DNA of 64,000 nt, from positions 124,001 to 188,000 of the forward strand of contig CAWDKL010000071.1 in NCBI GenBank assembly GCA_963802745.1, written 5' to 3'. This DNA comes from JAJPKK01 sp963802745 (GTDB taxonomy: Bacteria > Pseudomonadota > Alphaproteobacteria > Rhizobiales > Xanthobacteraceae). The position numbers were made by a program, and so were the translations under genes. Below, one piece after another: positions 8,998-17,914 of this stretch. Position 1 is the stretch's first letter; each line of letters starts with the position of its first letter. The notes beneath the pieces were generated by a model, which saw only the letters and a program-made list of their open reading frames with translations, did no database searches and had not been told where the DNA came from.

Positions 8998-10707
8998 ATG
9001 AAAAAGCTCGCATTGGGTTCCACATCTTCACTTGTGGCAGTTCTCGCCACATCGGCGCTCGCCGCGGCTCAGGACGTTCGCACAGGCAAGGCAGCTTATG
9101 GCGATTGGCAAACCGACGCGCCGGGCGTCATGCGCAAGATTACCGTGAACGACCTCAGCGCCCCGCTTGCGACCCCGCCGGGGCGGAATTTCTCGAAAGT
9201 CATCCCCAAGCCCGCGGGTGCTGCGCTCAAGACCATGCCGGGCTTTTCCGTTGCGCCTTTTGTCACCGAAATGCGCGGCGCGCGGGTCATTCGCGTCGCG
9301 CCGAACGGCGACATCTTCCTGTCGCGCAGCCGGCCGGACGGCGTCGTGATGGCAATCCGTGCCAAGCCCGGCGCCGACAAGCCGGACATTGTCGAGACCT
9401 TCGTGTCGGGACTGCGAGACCCCTACGGTATCGCGTTCTATCCGCCTGGTCCCAATCCGCAATGGATCTACATCGCGGGCACGAAGGATATCGTGCGCTA
9501 TCCATACCACGCCGGCGATTTGAAGGCCTCCGGGGCGCCTGAGACGGTGGTTTCCGATCTCGCCGTGGGCGGCGGTCACTGGACGCGCGATATCGCGTTC
9601 TCGCCGGATGGCAAGACCATGTACGTATCCGTCGGCTCTTCCGGCAATGTCGCCGAGGATATGGGCGCAAAACCGGAGCTCGCTTCCTACCAGGCAAGCC
9701 ATGCGCTCGGCGCGGCTTGGGATAAGGAAGAGTGGCGGGCGGATGTCCTCGCCTATGATCCCGACGGCAAAAACAAACGGATTTACGCGACCGGGATCCG
9801 CAACTGCTCGGGCCTTGCGGTGCAGCCGGGAACCGGCACGGTCTATTGTGCGACCAACGAACGCGATCTGCTCGGCGATAATCTGCCGCCCGACTACGTG
9901 ACGTCGGTCAAGCCCGGCGGCTTCTACGGATGGCCGTGGTACTATATCGGCGACCACGAAGACCGCCGTCCGGGCGGCGGCCCCCGTCCGGACCTCAAGA
10001 ATAGCGTCACGGTGCCGGACGTGCTGCTGCAGCCGCATTCGGCGCCCCTCGGCCTCGCCTTCAACGAAGGCAACCAGTTCCCTGCAGAGTGGAAAGGCGA
10101 CGCCTTTGTGGCCCTGCACGGTTCTTGGAATCGCGCGTTGCGTACCGGCTACAAGATCGTCCGCCTCCCCTTCAAGGACGGCAAGCCGACCGGTGCGTAC
10201 CAGGATTTTGTCGTCGGCTTCACCTCCGGACAGGAAAACGTCTGGGGCCGGCCTGTTGACGTTGCTTTTGCACAGGATGGTTCGCTGCTCTTCAGCGAGG
10301 ATGGCAACGGCGTTATCTACCGCGTGACCTACAAGAAGCTAGGCTTAGGCCTCGACACGGCGCTGGCTGAGCCACTCCGTCGATGCGGTGACGCGCGCCA
10401 TATCCGAGGGGCTCGCCTTCCAGGCCTTCAGCGCCGGGTGGAGGGCGAGGCCGCCGAACGGAGAACCGCGAGCATCGCGCGGCGGATCAGACAAGCTCAC
10501 CCGCATCGAGGTCCGCTACGCCGCGTGGAATCTCGGCCTCGTCCACCCCGTCGACCAGCGGACCGGCCACTTGGTCCCGCTGCTCGCCTATCGGCGCGAG
10601 CCCCAGCACCGCCACGGCGCTGCCGTGCTGGTTGTCCATCATGCCAGGAAAGCCGCCGGCAACGCCCGCGCCCGACAGGCGTTGCGTGGGTCGTCCGACC
10701 GGTCTAA
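8998..10707 (+). CDS. PQQ-type sugar (sorbosone-like) dehydrogenase with an aberrant C-terminal tail
   Basis: Secreted beta-propeller dehydrogenase of the soluble glucose/sorbosone dehydrogenase family, expected to oxidise sugars in the periplasm using PQQ. A GGAGGA site lies five bases before the ATG, and the product has a signal peptide ending at ALAAAQ. Propeller motifs include GLRDPYGIAFYP, RNCSGLAVQP, GGFYGWPWYYIG and ALHGSWNRALRTGYK. The family normally ends near GVIYRVTYKK (about 10340). Here the frame runs on for about 120 Arg/Pro-rich residues that do not look like protein. They overlap an AAA-ATPase remnant in another frame, so the native stop was probably lost at a junction near 10345. 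Confidence 0.85.
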   Translation: MKKLALGSTSSLVAVLATSALAAAQDVRTGKAAYGDWQTDAPGVMRKITVNDLSAPLATPPGRNFSKVIPKPAGAALKTMPGFSVAPFVTEMRGARVIRVAPNGDIFLSRSRPDGVVMAIRAKPGADKPDIVETFVSGLRDPYGIAFYPPGPNPQWIYIAGTKDIVRYPYHAGDLKASGAPETVVSDLAVGGGHWTRDIAFSPDGKTMYVSVGSSGNVAEDMGAKPELASYQASHALGAAWDKEEWRADVLAYDPDGKNKRIYATGIRNCSGLAVQPGTGTVYCATNERDLLGDNLPPDYVTSVKPGGFYGWPWYYIGDHEDRRPGGGPRPDLKNSVTVPDVLLQPHSAPLGLAFNEGNQFPAEWKGDAFVALHGSWNRALRTGYKIVRLPFKDGKPTGAYQDFVVGFTSGQENVWGRPVDVAFAQDGSLLFSEDGNGVIYRVTYKKLGLGLDTALAEPLRRCGDARHIRGARLPGLQRRVEGEAAERRTASIARRIRQAHPHRGPLRRVESRPRPPRRPADRPLGPAARLSARAPAPPRRCRAGCPSCQESRRQRPRPTGVAWVVRPV

Positions 10708-10711
10708 TTAA
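10490..10711 (+). pseudogene. Remnant of a RepA-like AAA-family ATPase
   Basis: In the frame ending at 10711 the text VDQRTGHLVPLLAYRRE, then HGAAVLVVHHARKAAG and RARQALRGSSD, matches the core of the RecA/RepA-like ATPases carried by phages, plasmids and integrative elements. Those proteins have a VHHARK beta-strand followed by QALRGSSDLHAWGDS. Only this core survives: no Walker A, no start, and truncation right after GSSD. It lies in a different frame from the sugar dehydrogenase whose tail runs over it. Relic of a mobile element. Confidence 0.65.
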
Positions 10712-11169
10712 AACAATCGCATATCCATCACAAAGGGCTCGGCCCCGGCGATCGTGATCTGCGCCACGGCGGGATGCCGGTGATTGATCAGCACATTCAT
10801 GTCGGGCGAGCCCTCCAGCGGGACGACCGCCGAGGGTACGCGCAGCAAGGGCGCGCCCAGCGCGGCGTGCCACCGATCGCCGCGGTGCTGGGTCCAAATG
10901 TCCTGACGGCGCCACGACTCCGGCAACTCGGCGATGGAGATCGTTTCCACGCCGAGGCCATCCGGAACTTGGTAGCGCACCATGATGAGTGCGGGCATGA
11001 GCTCCGGATCCTCAATGTGCACGAGTTTTTCGAGCACGCAGAGCGACGGCGATGTGGCGCAATAGGTCACGGCCCTTCCGGCGGTGTTCCATCGCCCCTC
11101 GTAGAGGAGGCCGTAGCCGCCGTCGAAGGCCCGAGCATGCCGCTCGCCGGACAACCGCCAAAGGACCAT
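10708..11169 (-). CDS. RES-domain toxin (NAD+-degrading type)
   Basis: Toxin of a RES/Xre type II toxin-antitoxin module. Studied members deplete NAD+ by phosphorolysis or hydrolysis. The product is 153 residues, the usual size. Family features seen are the MxLWRLSG opening, GRWNTAGRAVTYCATSPSL with R26 and Y36, E47 in LEKLVH, and S113 followed by VLINHRHP near the C-terminus. The start overlaps the antitoxin stop by one base (TGATG), so translation is coupled and antitoxin comes first, as in known RES modules. Confidence 0.9.
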   Translation of the reverse strand: MVLWRLSGERHARAFDGGYGLLYEGRWNTAGRAVTYCATSPSLCVLEKLVHIEDPELMPALIMVRYQVPDGLGVETISIAELPESWRRQDIWTQHRGDRWHAALGAPLLRVPSAVVPLEGSPDMNVLINHRHPAVAQITIAGAEPFVMDMRLF

Positions 11170-11636
11170 CAGGCGGCGGCACCCCAGGCGATCTTCGCCA
11201 GAATAGTCTCGATGACGCGGGCGCCGGCTTCGGTTTGGGCAATGTCGAGCGGGTTCGCGCCGTGCAGTTCGGCAAGGGGACGCCGCAGCCAGACGCCGGC
11301 CTTGTCCTTACTCCCGAACGTGTCTTCGGCGAGGGTCTGAACGCGCAATAGCCGGACGGCGCGGTCGGATTCCTCGACCGTCAGCGGCTGGTTCTTGCCG
11401 GCGCGATGCCGGCGCGTTCGTTGCGGAATGACGAAGCGCTCGATCTCCTGCTCGGTCAATCCGGCCTGCGCCAAGCCTCTGAGCGCCATCAACGGAAGAC
11501 CCTCCCGCACGGCAAGGGCAAGATCGCCTTGCGAGCCCACGCTCCGGCCGAGCACGGACAGGCCGCCCAGCTTGCGGGCCACTTCTTCGACCACAGTTGG
11601 CAAAGTTGGTCCTCCTTGGCAATCTGCCGTATACAT
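11169..11636 (-). CDS. Xre/MbcA/ParS-type antitoxin (DUF2384) of the RES module
   Basis: DNA-binding antitoxin that neutralises the RES toxin and probably represses the operon. The C-terminal domain LLRVQTLAEDTFGSKDKAGVWLRRPLAELHG, with ANPLDIAQTEAGARVIETIL, is the DUF2384 toxin-binding region. An upstream helix-turn-helix-like part includes LPLMALRGLAQAGLTEQEIE. The ATG at 11636 gives 155 residues, normal for the family; the open frame extends to 11807 without a better start. No strong ribosome site is seen. Confidence 0.85.
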   Translation of the reverse strand: MYTADCQGGPTLPTVVEEVARKLGGLSVLGRSVGSQGDLALAVREGLPLMALRGLAQAGLTEQEIERFVIPQRTRRHRAGKNQPLTVEESDRAVRLLRVQTLAEDTFGSKDKAGVWLRRPLAELHGANPLDIAQTEAGARVIETILAKIAWGAAA

Positions 11637-11993
11637 TAGCGGCGTTTTGCCGAAACGCAAGGCGACGGTGGGGAGGCCGGGGGAAGGCCAATATGGCGTG
11701 GCGCCACGGGCGTCGGCGTTTCCCAGTACGAAGATTTCGGTTGCGGTCTCAGAACTATCGGAGCCCTGTGCCGAACTCGAATGCGAGCATCGGAACGAAC
11801 CCGGCATGCGGGGGCAACATTGCAGCTTTACCGATCGTCAACCCATTGAGATTCAGCGCCGGCCGCAAAACGCGGTCAAAAGCTGCTCGAAAGTCTCCGC
11901 AGTCGCGGCGACTTCAAAATGACCGCTGACGACGTCGGCGCGCTCATGCGCGCACTCCCCGGCAGATCAAGGCTGGGCGGCTCCGGACCAGCG
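11637..11993. other. Region upstream of the toxin-antitoxin module
   Basis: It lies between the hybrid kinase stop and the antitoxin start. The operon promoter should be here, but no convincing -35/-10 pair or operator palindrome was found. The open frames present lack ribosome sites and protein-like composition. Confidence 0.4.
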
Positions 11994-14900
11994 TCAGGAA
12001 CCGCCACGCGGGGGTTCATCCGCCGCCCGGCCGCCGGGTAAGGAAATCGCAGTCCTGAGTGCGGCCGCGATGTGCTGCTCGGTGTACGGTTTCTGAAGCA
12101 TCACCGCTCCTTGCAGGCCATCTCGCCGCGCCGTGCTCGGCAGCGACGCGTATCCGGTCGCAAAGATGACGCGCAATCCGGGCTGCTGCTTCACGGCGCG
12201 CACGGCAACCTCTTCTCCCGACATGTCAGGCAGCGCGAGGTCCGTCATGATCACATCGAAGAGCCCCTTATCGAGCAGATCGAGAGCCGTTCTGCCGTTC
12301 GCTGCTTCCACCACGGAATGTCCGAGAGAGGCCAGCATGTCGGCGGCGGATAGCCGGATCAAAGCATCGTCCTCGACCAGCAGAACGCGGAGCGCACGGG
12401 TCGGAACGCTTGCGCCGTCGCCAGTCACCCGCCGCTGAGAGAGGGCCGACGATGCTGACCGGGCGAGATTGCGCTGCTGCCGGTTTTGCAGGACATGCCG
12501 GATTTTTCGCGCCATCGCTTCGCGGGTATAAGGCTTGCTGAGCAGTTCGATGCCGTCATCCAAGCGGCCGTCATGCACGATCGCGTTTTCCGTATATCCA
12601 GAGGTGAACAGCACGGCGATGCCGGGCAGCCGCTCCTGGGCTTTTCGGGCGAGCTCGGGGCTGCGAAGGGCGCCCGGCATGACGACATCCGTGAACAGCA
12701 GATCGATGGGGACGCCGCTCTCGATGATGGCCAATGCGCTTTGGGCATCCTTTGCCTTCAATACCCGATAGCCGAGATCGGACAGCATATCGACCACCGT
12801 TCCACGAACCTCCTCGTCGTCTTCGGCGACCAGAACCGTTTCCGTGCCGCCTGCGGCAGGTCCCGTCTCTATAGCCGTCTCGACGTCTTCCAGCTGCCGC
12901 GCGCGCGGCAAGTAGATGCGAATCGTCGTGCCCTGGCCCGGCTCGCTGTAGATTTTGATATGGCCGCCGGACTGCTTCACGAAGCCATAGACCATGCTGA
13001 GTCCGAGCCCGGTGCCGTGGCCCTCCGGTTTCGTCGTGAAAAACGGCTCAAAGACCTGGTCGATAATGTCGGGGGGAATTCCGCAACCGGTGTCGCTCAC
13101 CGCGATCATGACGTACTGGCCTGCGGCCACCTCGGCGTGGCGTTCGGCGTAGTCATCGTCGAGGAATGCATTTCCCGCCTCGATGGTGAGCTTGCCCTGA
13201 CCATTCATCGCATCGCGTGCGTTGATCGCCAAGTTCAGCAGCGCATTCTCGACCTGCACCGTGTCGACAAACGTGTTCCAAAGTCCGCCGGCGATCATCG
13301 TCTCGATTTCGATGCCCTCGCCAAGCGCTCGCCGCAGCATGTCATCGATACTGCGGATCAGGCGGCCAAGATTGATCACTTTTGGTGTGAGCGGCTGACG
13401 CCGGCCGAACGCCAGAAGTTGCGACGCCAGTTTTGATCCGCGCGAGATCGCTGCGATTGCGTTTTGCAGCCGCTGTTCGGCGCGAAGGTTGCCGGTGACG
13501 TCGCGGATCAACAGCTGGAGGTTCCCGCCGATGACCTGCAGCACGTTATTGAAGTCGTGCGCAACGCCGCCGGTGAGCTTCCCGACCGCTTCCATCTTCT
13601 GCGCCTGGCGCAGTTGCGCTTCCGCCGCCGTCCGTTCGGCGATGACGGCCGCAACGCGCTGTTCCAGCATCTCGTTGGCTTGGCGCAGAATGCGTTCGGC
13701 TTCCTTGCGGTCCTCGATGTCGATGACCGAGCCGATATAGCCGCGAAATTCCCCATCATCCGCAAAACGCGGCCCGGCCGCACTCAGAGCCCAGCGATAG
13801 CTTCCGTCCTTGCGCCGCAGACGATACTCGATCCGAAACGGCGCGCGCGCCGCATTGGCATCGATGAAGATGCGCTGCGATTGCTCGCGATCGTCGGGAT
13901 GCACGGCGTTCCATGCACCGGAATCCAGCGCCTCTTCCTGCGGCTGCCCCGTGAACTCGGACCAGAGAGGGTTCAGGTAGGTGAGCGACCCGCTCGGATC
14001 GGTCATCCACATCATCACCGGGGCATGCTCGGCCATGTTGCGGAAGCGCGCCTCGCTTTCGCGCAAATCGCGCGTCGCTTCGCGCCGCAGACGCGCCATT
14101 TCGAGGTTCACGTTCACGCGGGCGATCAGTTCGCGTGCGGAGAATGGTTTGGTCAGGTAATCATCCGCTCCCGCATCCAAGCCTTCCACCCGGGCGTCTT
14201 CGCCGGCGCGTGCGGACAGCATGATCACCGGAAGATCCCGCAAGCCGCGATCGTTGCGAACTTCGCGCACAAGGCCAAATCCGTCGAGGCGGGGCATCAT
14301 GACATCGGTCAGGAGCAAATCGGGCTTGCTCGCCCGCATGGCTGCCAGCGCATCATGGCCGTCCGCAACCGTCTCCACGCTCCATCGCGATCCGAGCAGC
14401 CGGCGGACATAATTGCGCATGTCGGCATTGTCGTCGGCCACCAGAATGCGTGCCCCGTCGGCTCGGCCTTGCGCCAGCCATTCGGGAGCATCGTCGGTGC
14501 GGTCGTCCGGTGCACCGCTTGCGGCCTCGGGGAGCCAGCGCAGGGCCTCCTCCACGAACGCCTCGGCATGGAGCGACGTCGAGACGCGGGAGCGTTGTTT
14601 ACCGAGTTGATCCGCAGCGAGATGACCGGCACCAAACGGAATGGAAATGGTGAACGCCGTGCCCTTGCCCAGTTCGCTTTCGGCGCGAATGGTCCCGCCA
14701 TGCAGCTTCACAAGCTCCTGCACCAGAGCCAACCCTATGCCGGAGCCTTCGAACGAGCGGCTCCTCTGGCCCTCAATCCGGTGGAAACGTTCGAACAGCC
14801 GCGGCAGCTCGGATGCAGGCACGCCGACGCCGGTATCGCGTATCGTCAGTTCTGCGCAGCGCTGATCCGCGGAGGTGCGAAGCTCGACGGCGATCTGACC

Positions 14901-16379
14901 TTCGAAGGTGAATTTGAATGCATTCGAGAGAAGATTGAGGACGATCTTTTCCCACATGTCGCGATCGACATAGACAGGCTGGGAGAGATCCGGGCAATCG
15001 ATGCGTAGCGCGAGCCCGGACTTCTCGATCGCCAATTCGAAGTTGGAAGCCAGTTCTCGGGTCAACTTCGCCAGATCGATCGGTTCAAAGCTCGCATCCG
15101 CGCGCCCTGCCTCGATGCGCGAAAAATCAAGCAGTGAATTCACCAGTTTGAGAAGGCGCAAGCTGTTGCGATGCGCCGTTTGAAGCCGGCTGCGGTGGAT
15201 CGGCGCCAAGGCCGTCGAGGACTGGTCATTCAAGACGTCCTCAATGGGTCCCAACATCAGGGTCAGAGGTGTACGGAACTCATGGCTGACATTGGAGAAG
15301 AACGTCGTCTTGGCACGATCGAGCTCAGCCAGTGCCTCGGCGCGGCGGCGCTCCTCCTCATACGCCTGCGCGTTGGCGATGGCGGCTGCGATCTGTCCCG
15401 CAACGAGGCTCAGGAAGCCCCGGTAGTTGTCGTCGAACAGGCGAAAGCGGTTGAGGCCAACGATGAGAACGCCCGCCCGTCCGGTTTCACCGGCTGGCAG
15501 AATGGGAACCAATGCCGCTTGCTTCGGAGGTTGCGGCCAGGGTCCCGCCGGGATGTCCGGCCCGAAGACAGCCGGGAGGTCCGTGACCACCTGCAGGTTT
15601 TGGGAGCGCAGGAACGCACCCACCGGCCAAAGCGACGGACGATCAAACGCAATGGTCTGCGGCGCCGCCTGATGACCGCGCTCGATACCGGACATCCCCA
15701 CGAGCTTTGCCGCTGAACTGTCAGGATCGGCGATATAGATCAAAGCAAACGGGAGATCGTGCGGGCTTTTTTCAAGAGCAATCGCGCTGCTCTCGCATGC
15801 TTCCTGCCAGTTGCGTGCGTGGCCCGCCTCCGCCGCCAGATCTCTCAGCAGCGCGAGCTGCCGTTCCCCGATCACCCGTTGTGTATCGTCGCTGTTGGCG
15901 CAAATGATACCGCCCACGGTTCCGTCGTCGTTCGGAATTGGGCTATACGAGAAGGTGTAATAGGTTTCTTCCGGATAGCCATGACGCTCCATGATCAAGA
16001 GCTGAGACTCGACGAAGGTGCCTTGATCGCCGCCCAGGGCCGTGTCCAGCATGGGCCCGATGTCATCCCAAATCTCGTGCCATACCTCCCGGGTGGGCCG
16101 GCCTAAGGCCCAGGGGTGTTTGCCGCCGATGATCGACTTGTAAGGGTCGTTATAGAAGTACGTGAGCTCCTTTCCCCAACCGATCCAGATCGGCTGACGC
16201 GAAGTCAGCATGATGCGGATGGCCATCTTCAAGCTTTGAGGCCAGGACGCCGGAGGCCCTAAGGGGGACGCGTCCCACGGATGGGCGCGCATGAGCGCCC
16301 CGAGCTCTCCGCCTCCCGACAGGAAATCGGGGATCGATTGCTGCCCTGTCGTACCTTCGGTTCTCGCAAACTCGCTCAC
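11994..16379 (-). CDS. Giant hybrid sensor histidine kinase with two kinase cores and three receivers
   Basis: Cytosolic signalling protein of 1461 residues with no membrane segment. Order: PAS-like N-terminal sensor (about 30-165), GAF (180-340), first HisKA with SHEFRTP (His366), HATPase (470-585), receiver 1 (phospho-acceptor Asp692 in TDVMMPRLDG), PAS with PAC (775-890), second kinase core of the GGVAHDFNN type (His941) with its own ATPase domain (1045-1160), receiver 2 (Asp1231) and receiver 3 (Asp1380). The GTG at 16379 is chosen because GGAGGGGG lies five bases before it. The first half resembles light- or stress-linked PAS/GAF kinases, the second FixL/NtrB-like PAS kinases, so this looks like a fused phosphorelay. 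The signal and output regulator are unknown. Confidence 0.9.
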   Translation of the reverse strand: MSEFARTEGTTGQQSIPDFLSGGGELGALMRAHPWDASPLGPPASWPQSLKMAIRIMLTSRQPIWIGWGKELTYFYNDPYKSIIGGKHPWALGRPTREVWHEIWDDIGPMLDTALGGDQGTFVESQLLIMERHGYPEETYYTFSYSPIPNDDGTVGGIICANSDDTQRVIGERQLALLRDLAAEAGHARNWQEACESSAIALEKSPHDLPFALIYIADPDSSAAKLVGMSGIERGHQAAPQTIAFDRPSLWPVGAFLRSQNLQVVTDLPAVFGPDIPAGPWPQPPKQAALVPILPAGETGRAGVLIVGLNRFRLFDDNYRGFLSLVAGQIAAAIANAQAYEEERRRAEALAELDRAKTTFFSNVSHEFRTPLTLMLGPIEDVLNDQSSTALAPIHRSRLQTAHRNSLRLLKLVNSLLDFSRIEAGRADASFEPIDLAKLTRELASNFELAIEKSGLALRIDCPDLSQPVYVDRDMWEKIVLNLLSNAFKFTFEGQIAVELRTSADQRCAELTIRDTGVGVPASELPRLFERFHRIEGQRSRSFEGSGIGLALVQELVKLHGGTIRAESELGKGTAFTISIPFGAGHLAADQLGKQRSRVSTSLHAEAFVEEALRWLPEAASGAPDDRTDDAPEWLAQGRADGARILVADDNADMRNYVRRLLGSRWSVETVADGHDALAAMRASKPDLLLTDVMMPRLDGFGLVREVRNDRGLRDLPVIMLSARAGEDARVEGLDAGADDYLTKPFSARELIARVNVNLEMARLRREATRDLRESEARFRNMAEHAPVMMWMTDPSGSLTYLNPLWSEFTGQPQEEALDSGAWNAVHPDDREQSQRIFIDANAARAPFRIEYRLRRKDGSYRWALSAAGPRFADDGEFRGYIGSVIDIEDRKEAERILRQANEMLEQRVAAVIAERTAAEAQLRQAQKMEAVGKLTGGVAHDFNNVLQVIGGNLQLLIRDVTGNLRAEQRLQNAIAAISRGSKLASQLLAFGRRQPLTPKVINLGRLIRSIDDMLRRALGEGIEIETMIAGGLWNTFVDTVQVENALLNLAINARDAMNGQGKLTIEAGNAFLDDDYAERHAEVAAGQYVMIAVSDTGCGIPPDIIDQVFEPFFTTKPEGHGTGLGLSMVYGFVKQSGGHIKIYSEPGQGTTIRIYLPRARQLEDVETAIETGPAAGGTETVLVAEDDEEVRGTVVDMLSDLGYRVLKAKDAQSALAIIESGVPIDLLFTDVVMPGALRSPELARKAQERLPGIAVLFTSGYTENAIVHDGRLDDGIELLSKPYTREAMARKIRHVLQNRQQRNLARSASSALSQRRVTGDGASVPTRALRVLLVEDDALIRLSAADMLASLGHSVVEAANGRTALDLLDKGLFDVIMTDLALPDMSGEEVAVRAVKQQPGLRVIFATGYASLPSTARRDGLQGAVMLQKPYTEQHIAAALRTAISLPGGRAADEPPRGGS

Positions 16380-16440
16380 TGACCCCCTCCGACGGGGACG
16401 CCAAAAGCGGACATCACCGCCGTCCGCAGCGCCTTAGCTT

Positions 16441-16551
16441 AGACCGGATTTCGATCAGGTCGAATCCCACTCTCGGCGTCATGTCCGCGCTTGCGCGGCC
16501 ATGACTCCAGGTGTTCCGAGCCAGGTGTTCCGATCTGACCGGAATCCGGTC
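16441..16551. repeat. MITE-like dispersed repeat, copy 1
   Basis: The ends gaccggatttcgatcag and ctgaccggaatccggtc are imperfect inverted repeats. The interior (gtcgaatcccactctcggcgt) matches the copy at 44291-44455. It lies in the gap upstream of the hybrid kinase. Confidence 0.65.
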
Positions 16552-16832
16552 CAGCCTACACGACACACCCCGGCGGGGTATAACCTATTTCAATCAGGCC
16601 GCCATTGATCTTGGCGGCACCATCCCGTGATTGTGAGCGATCGCTGGTGCGTCGTGTGCAAGCTTTATCGACCGATGGCACGTCCTCCCGAACGATCAAT
16701 GTCCAGTGGCGCTTGCTCGCCGGGAGAAGGTGGCGGAAGCGAGATCGCGTTGACCACGGCCGCGTGGATTTACACTTACCCGATATCCGGATACGGCGGG
16801 GGCGAGCCCTGAAGATGTGGCGAGAAAAACCA

Positions 16833-17432
16833 ATGCATCGCGCCGCGGCCGTCGGCGTCACACAGCACGGTAACGCGGCGGTGCTGGTGACCGTCGCGCC
16901 CGACGGCGAACTCCTCGATCGCCGGCGCATCGCGCTCACGCGTGATCTGCCGACGCACCCGTATCACCACGAAGGGTCCTGGGCCGTGGGTCGGTATCTC
17001 AACAGCCCGTGGGCGCGGGCGATTTCGCTCGCCGACGCCGTAGCGCTGGTCGAACAGGTGCACGCGGCGGCCGCGCGTGGCGCACGTGAGAGCCTCGACG
17101 CGCTGGCTGCCACGGTCCCGGTGCCGATCGCGCACATCGCCATCCGGGTTTGCCAGAAGCTTCCGCCGACGATCGAAAAGCGGATCACCGACACGCGCGC
17201 GGCGAATGTCGCCGACGCCGTCATGTATCGTCAGGCGCTCGCGAGCGCAGCCGAGGCACGCGGCTGGATGCTGCATTGGTACAACCGCGAGCACGTGTTG
17301 CGCGACGCCGCAGCGGTGGTCGGCCGCGAGGACATTCATGCTTTCCTGTCCGCGATGGGTCGAGCGGTCGGGCCGCCGTGGCAGGCCGATCACAAGCTGG
17401 CGGCAGCCGCAGCGATCGCAGCGATGGCGTGA
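16833..17432 (+). CDS. Conserved uncharacterised protein
   Basis: Not assigned to a characterised family. The product of about 199 residues begins MHRAAAVGVTQHGNAAVLVTVAPDGELLD, which looks like a short beta-sheet. Then come THPYHHEGSWAVGRYLNSPW and a long helical part with PIAHIAIRVCQKLPPTIEKRI and a conserved-looking HWYNREHVLRDAA. No signal peptide or membrane helix is seen. An ATG at 16815 (MWREKP) is an alternative start; the longer frame upstream has non-protein composition. The gene stands alone between repeat-containing gaps. Confidence 0.6.
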   Translation: MHRAAAVGVTQHGNAAVLVTVAPDGELLDRRRIALTRDLPTHPYHHEGSWAVGRYLNSPWARAISLADAVALVEQVHAAAARGARESLDALAATVPVPIAHIAIRVCQKLPPTIEKRITDTRAANVADAVMYRQALASAAEARGWMLHWYNREHVLRDAAAVVGREDIHAFLSAMGRAVGPPWQADHKLAAAAAIAAMA

Positions 17433-17914
17433 CAAGGAGTTGTCCTGGGCCGTGGGTGGGGCGTGGCGGCACGCCGGAAGAGACCGTCGCGGAAGTCCCG
17501 GATTGCCATGGAAGCGCGGGCTGGCAGCCGGGCTTGAAGCTCATCGAAGCGGCCGAGTAGAACGACGGCCGAGCGCGATGCGCGGCTTCCGGATGCCGAT
17601 CGCCCCTTGCACGCCGCGTCTCGCCCTCGACGGCGACACCCTGCCAGCGAAGAAAATCCGGAAACCGTCAAAAACTTGACACCGACATCGCCGCGTGACT
17701 GCATGACTTTCAGCGCATCAAATGCGGCCAGGCTCTGGGGCTCCGAGATGTTCGAATGCGATAGCCGGTTGCGGGGAGAGGACCGCGGAGAGGGGCAGCC
17801 CGAAGCGCGAAGTGGAGGGCTTACGCCGCAGCCAAGAGCGCACCCCGGCCCCTCATCCGGCGCGGTAACGCGCGGCCTCTCCCCGGGCAGAGGCGAAGCC
17901 GCCCAGAGGGCGCG
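17433..17914. other. Intergenic gap holding a palindromic repeat
   Basis: From about 17769 to 17893 lies a GC-rich element bounded by ggggagagg and cctctcccc half-sites with gaggggcag and cccctcatcc inner arms. It is a diverged member of the repeat family seen at 38, 46-48 and 52 kb. No gene is recognised. Confidence 0.5.

Noticed and set aside
9028..10119. Minus-strand open frame of 363 codons over the sugar dehydrogenase
   Set aside because: Composition is Arg/Gly/Ala-rich without motifs, and the plus strand clearly encodes the propeller enzyme.
12486..15008. Long plus-strand open frames opposite the hybrid kinase
   Set aside because: They are antisense to well-conserved kinase, PAS and receiver domains and lack ribosome sites or family signatures; GC-rich coding DNA often leaves such frames open.
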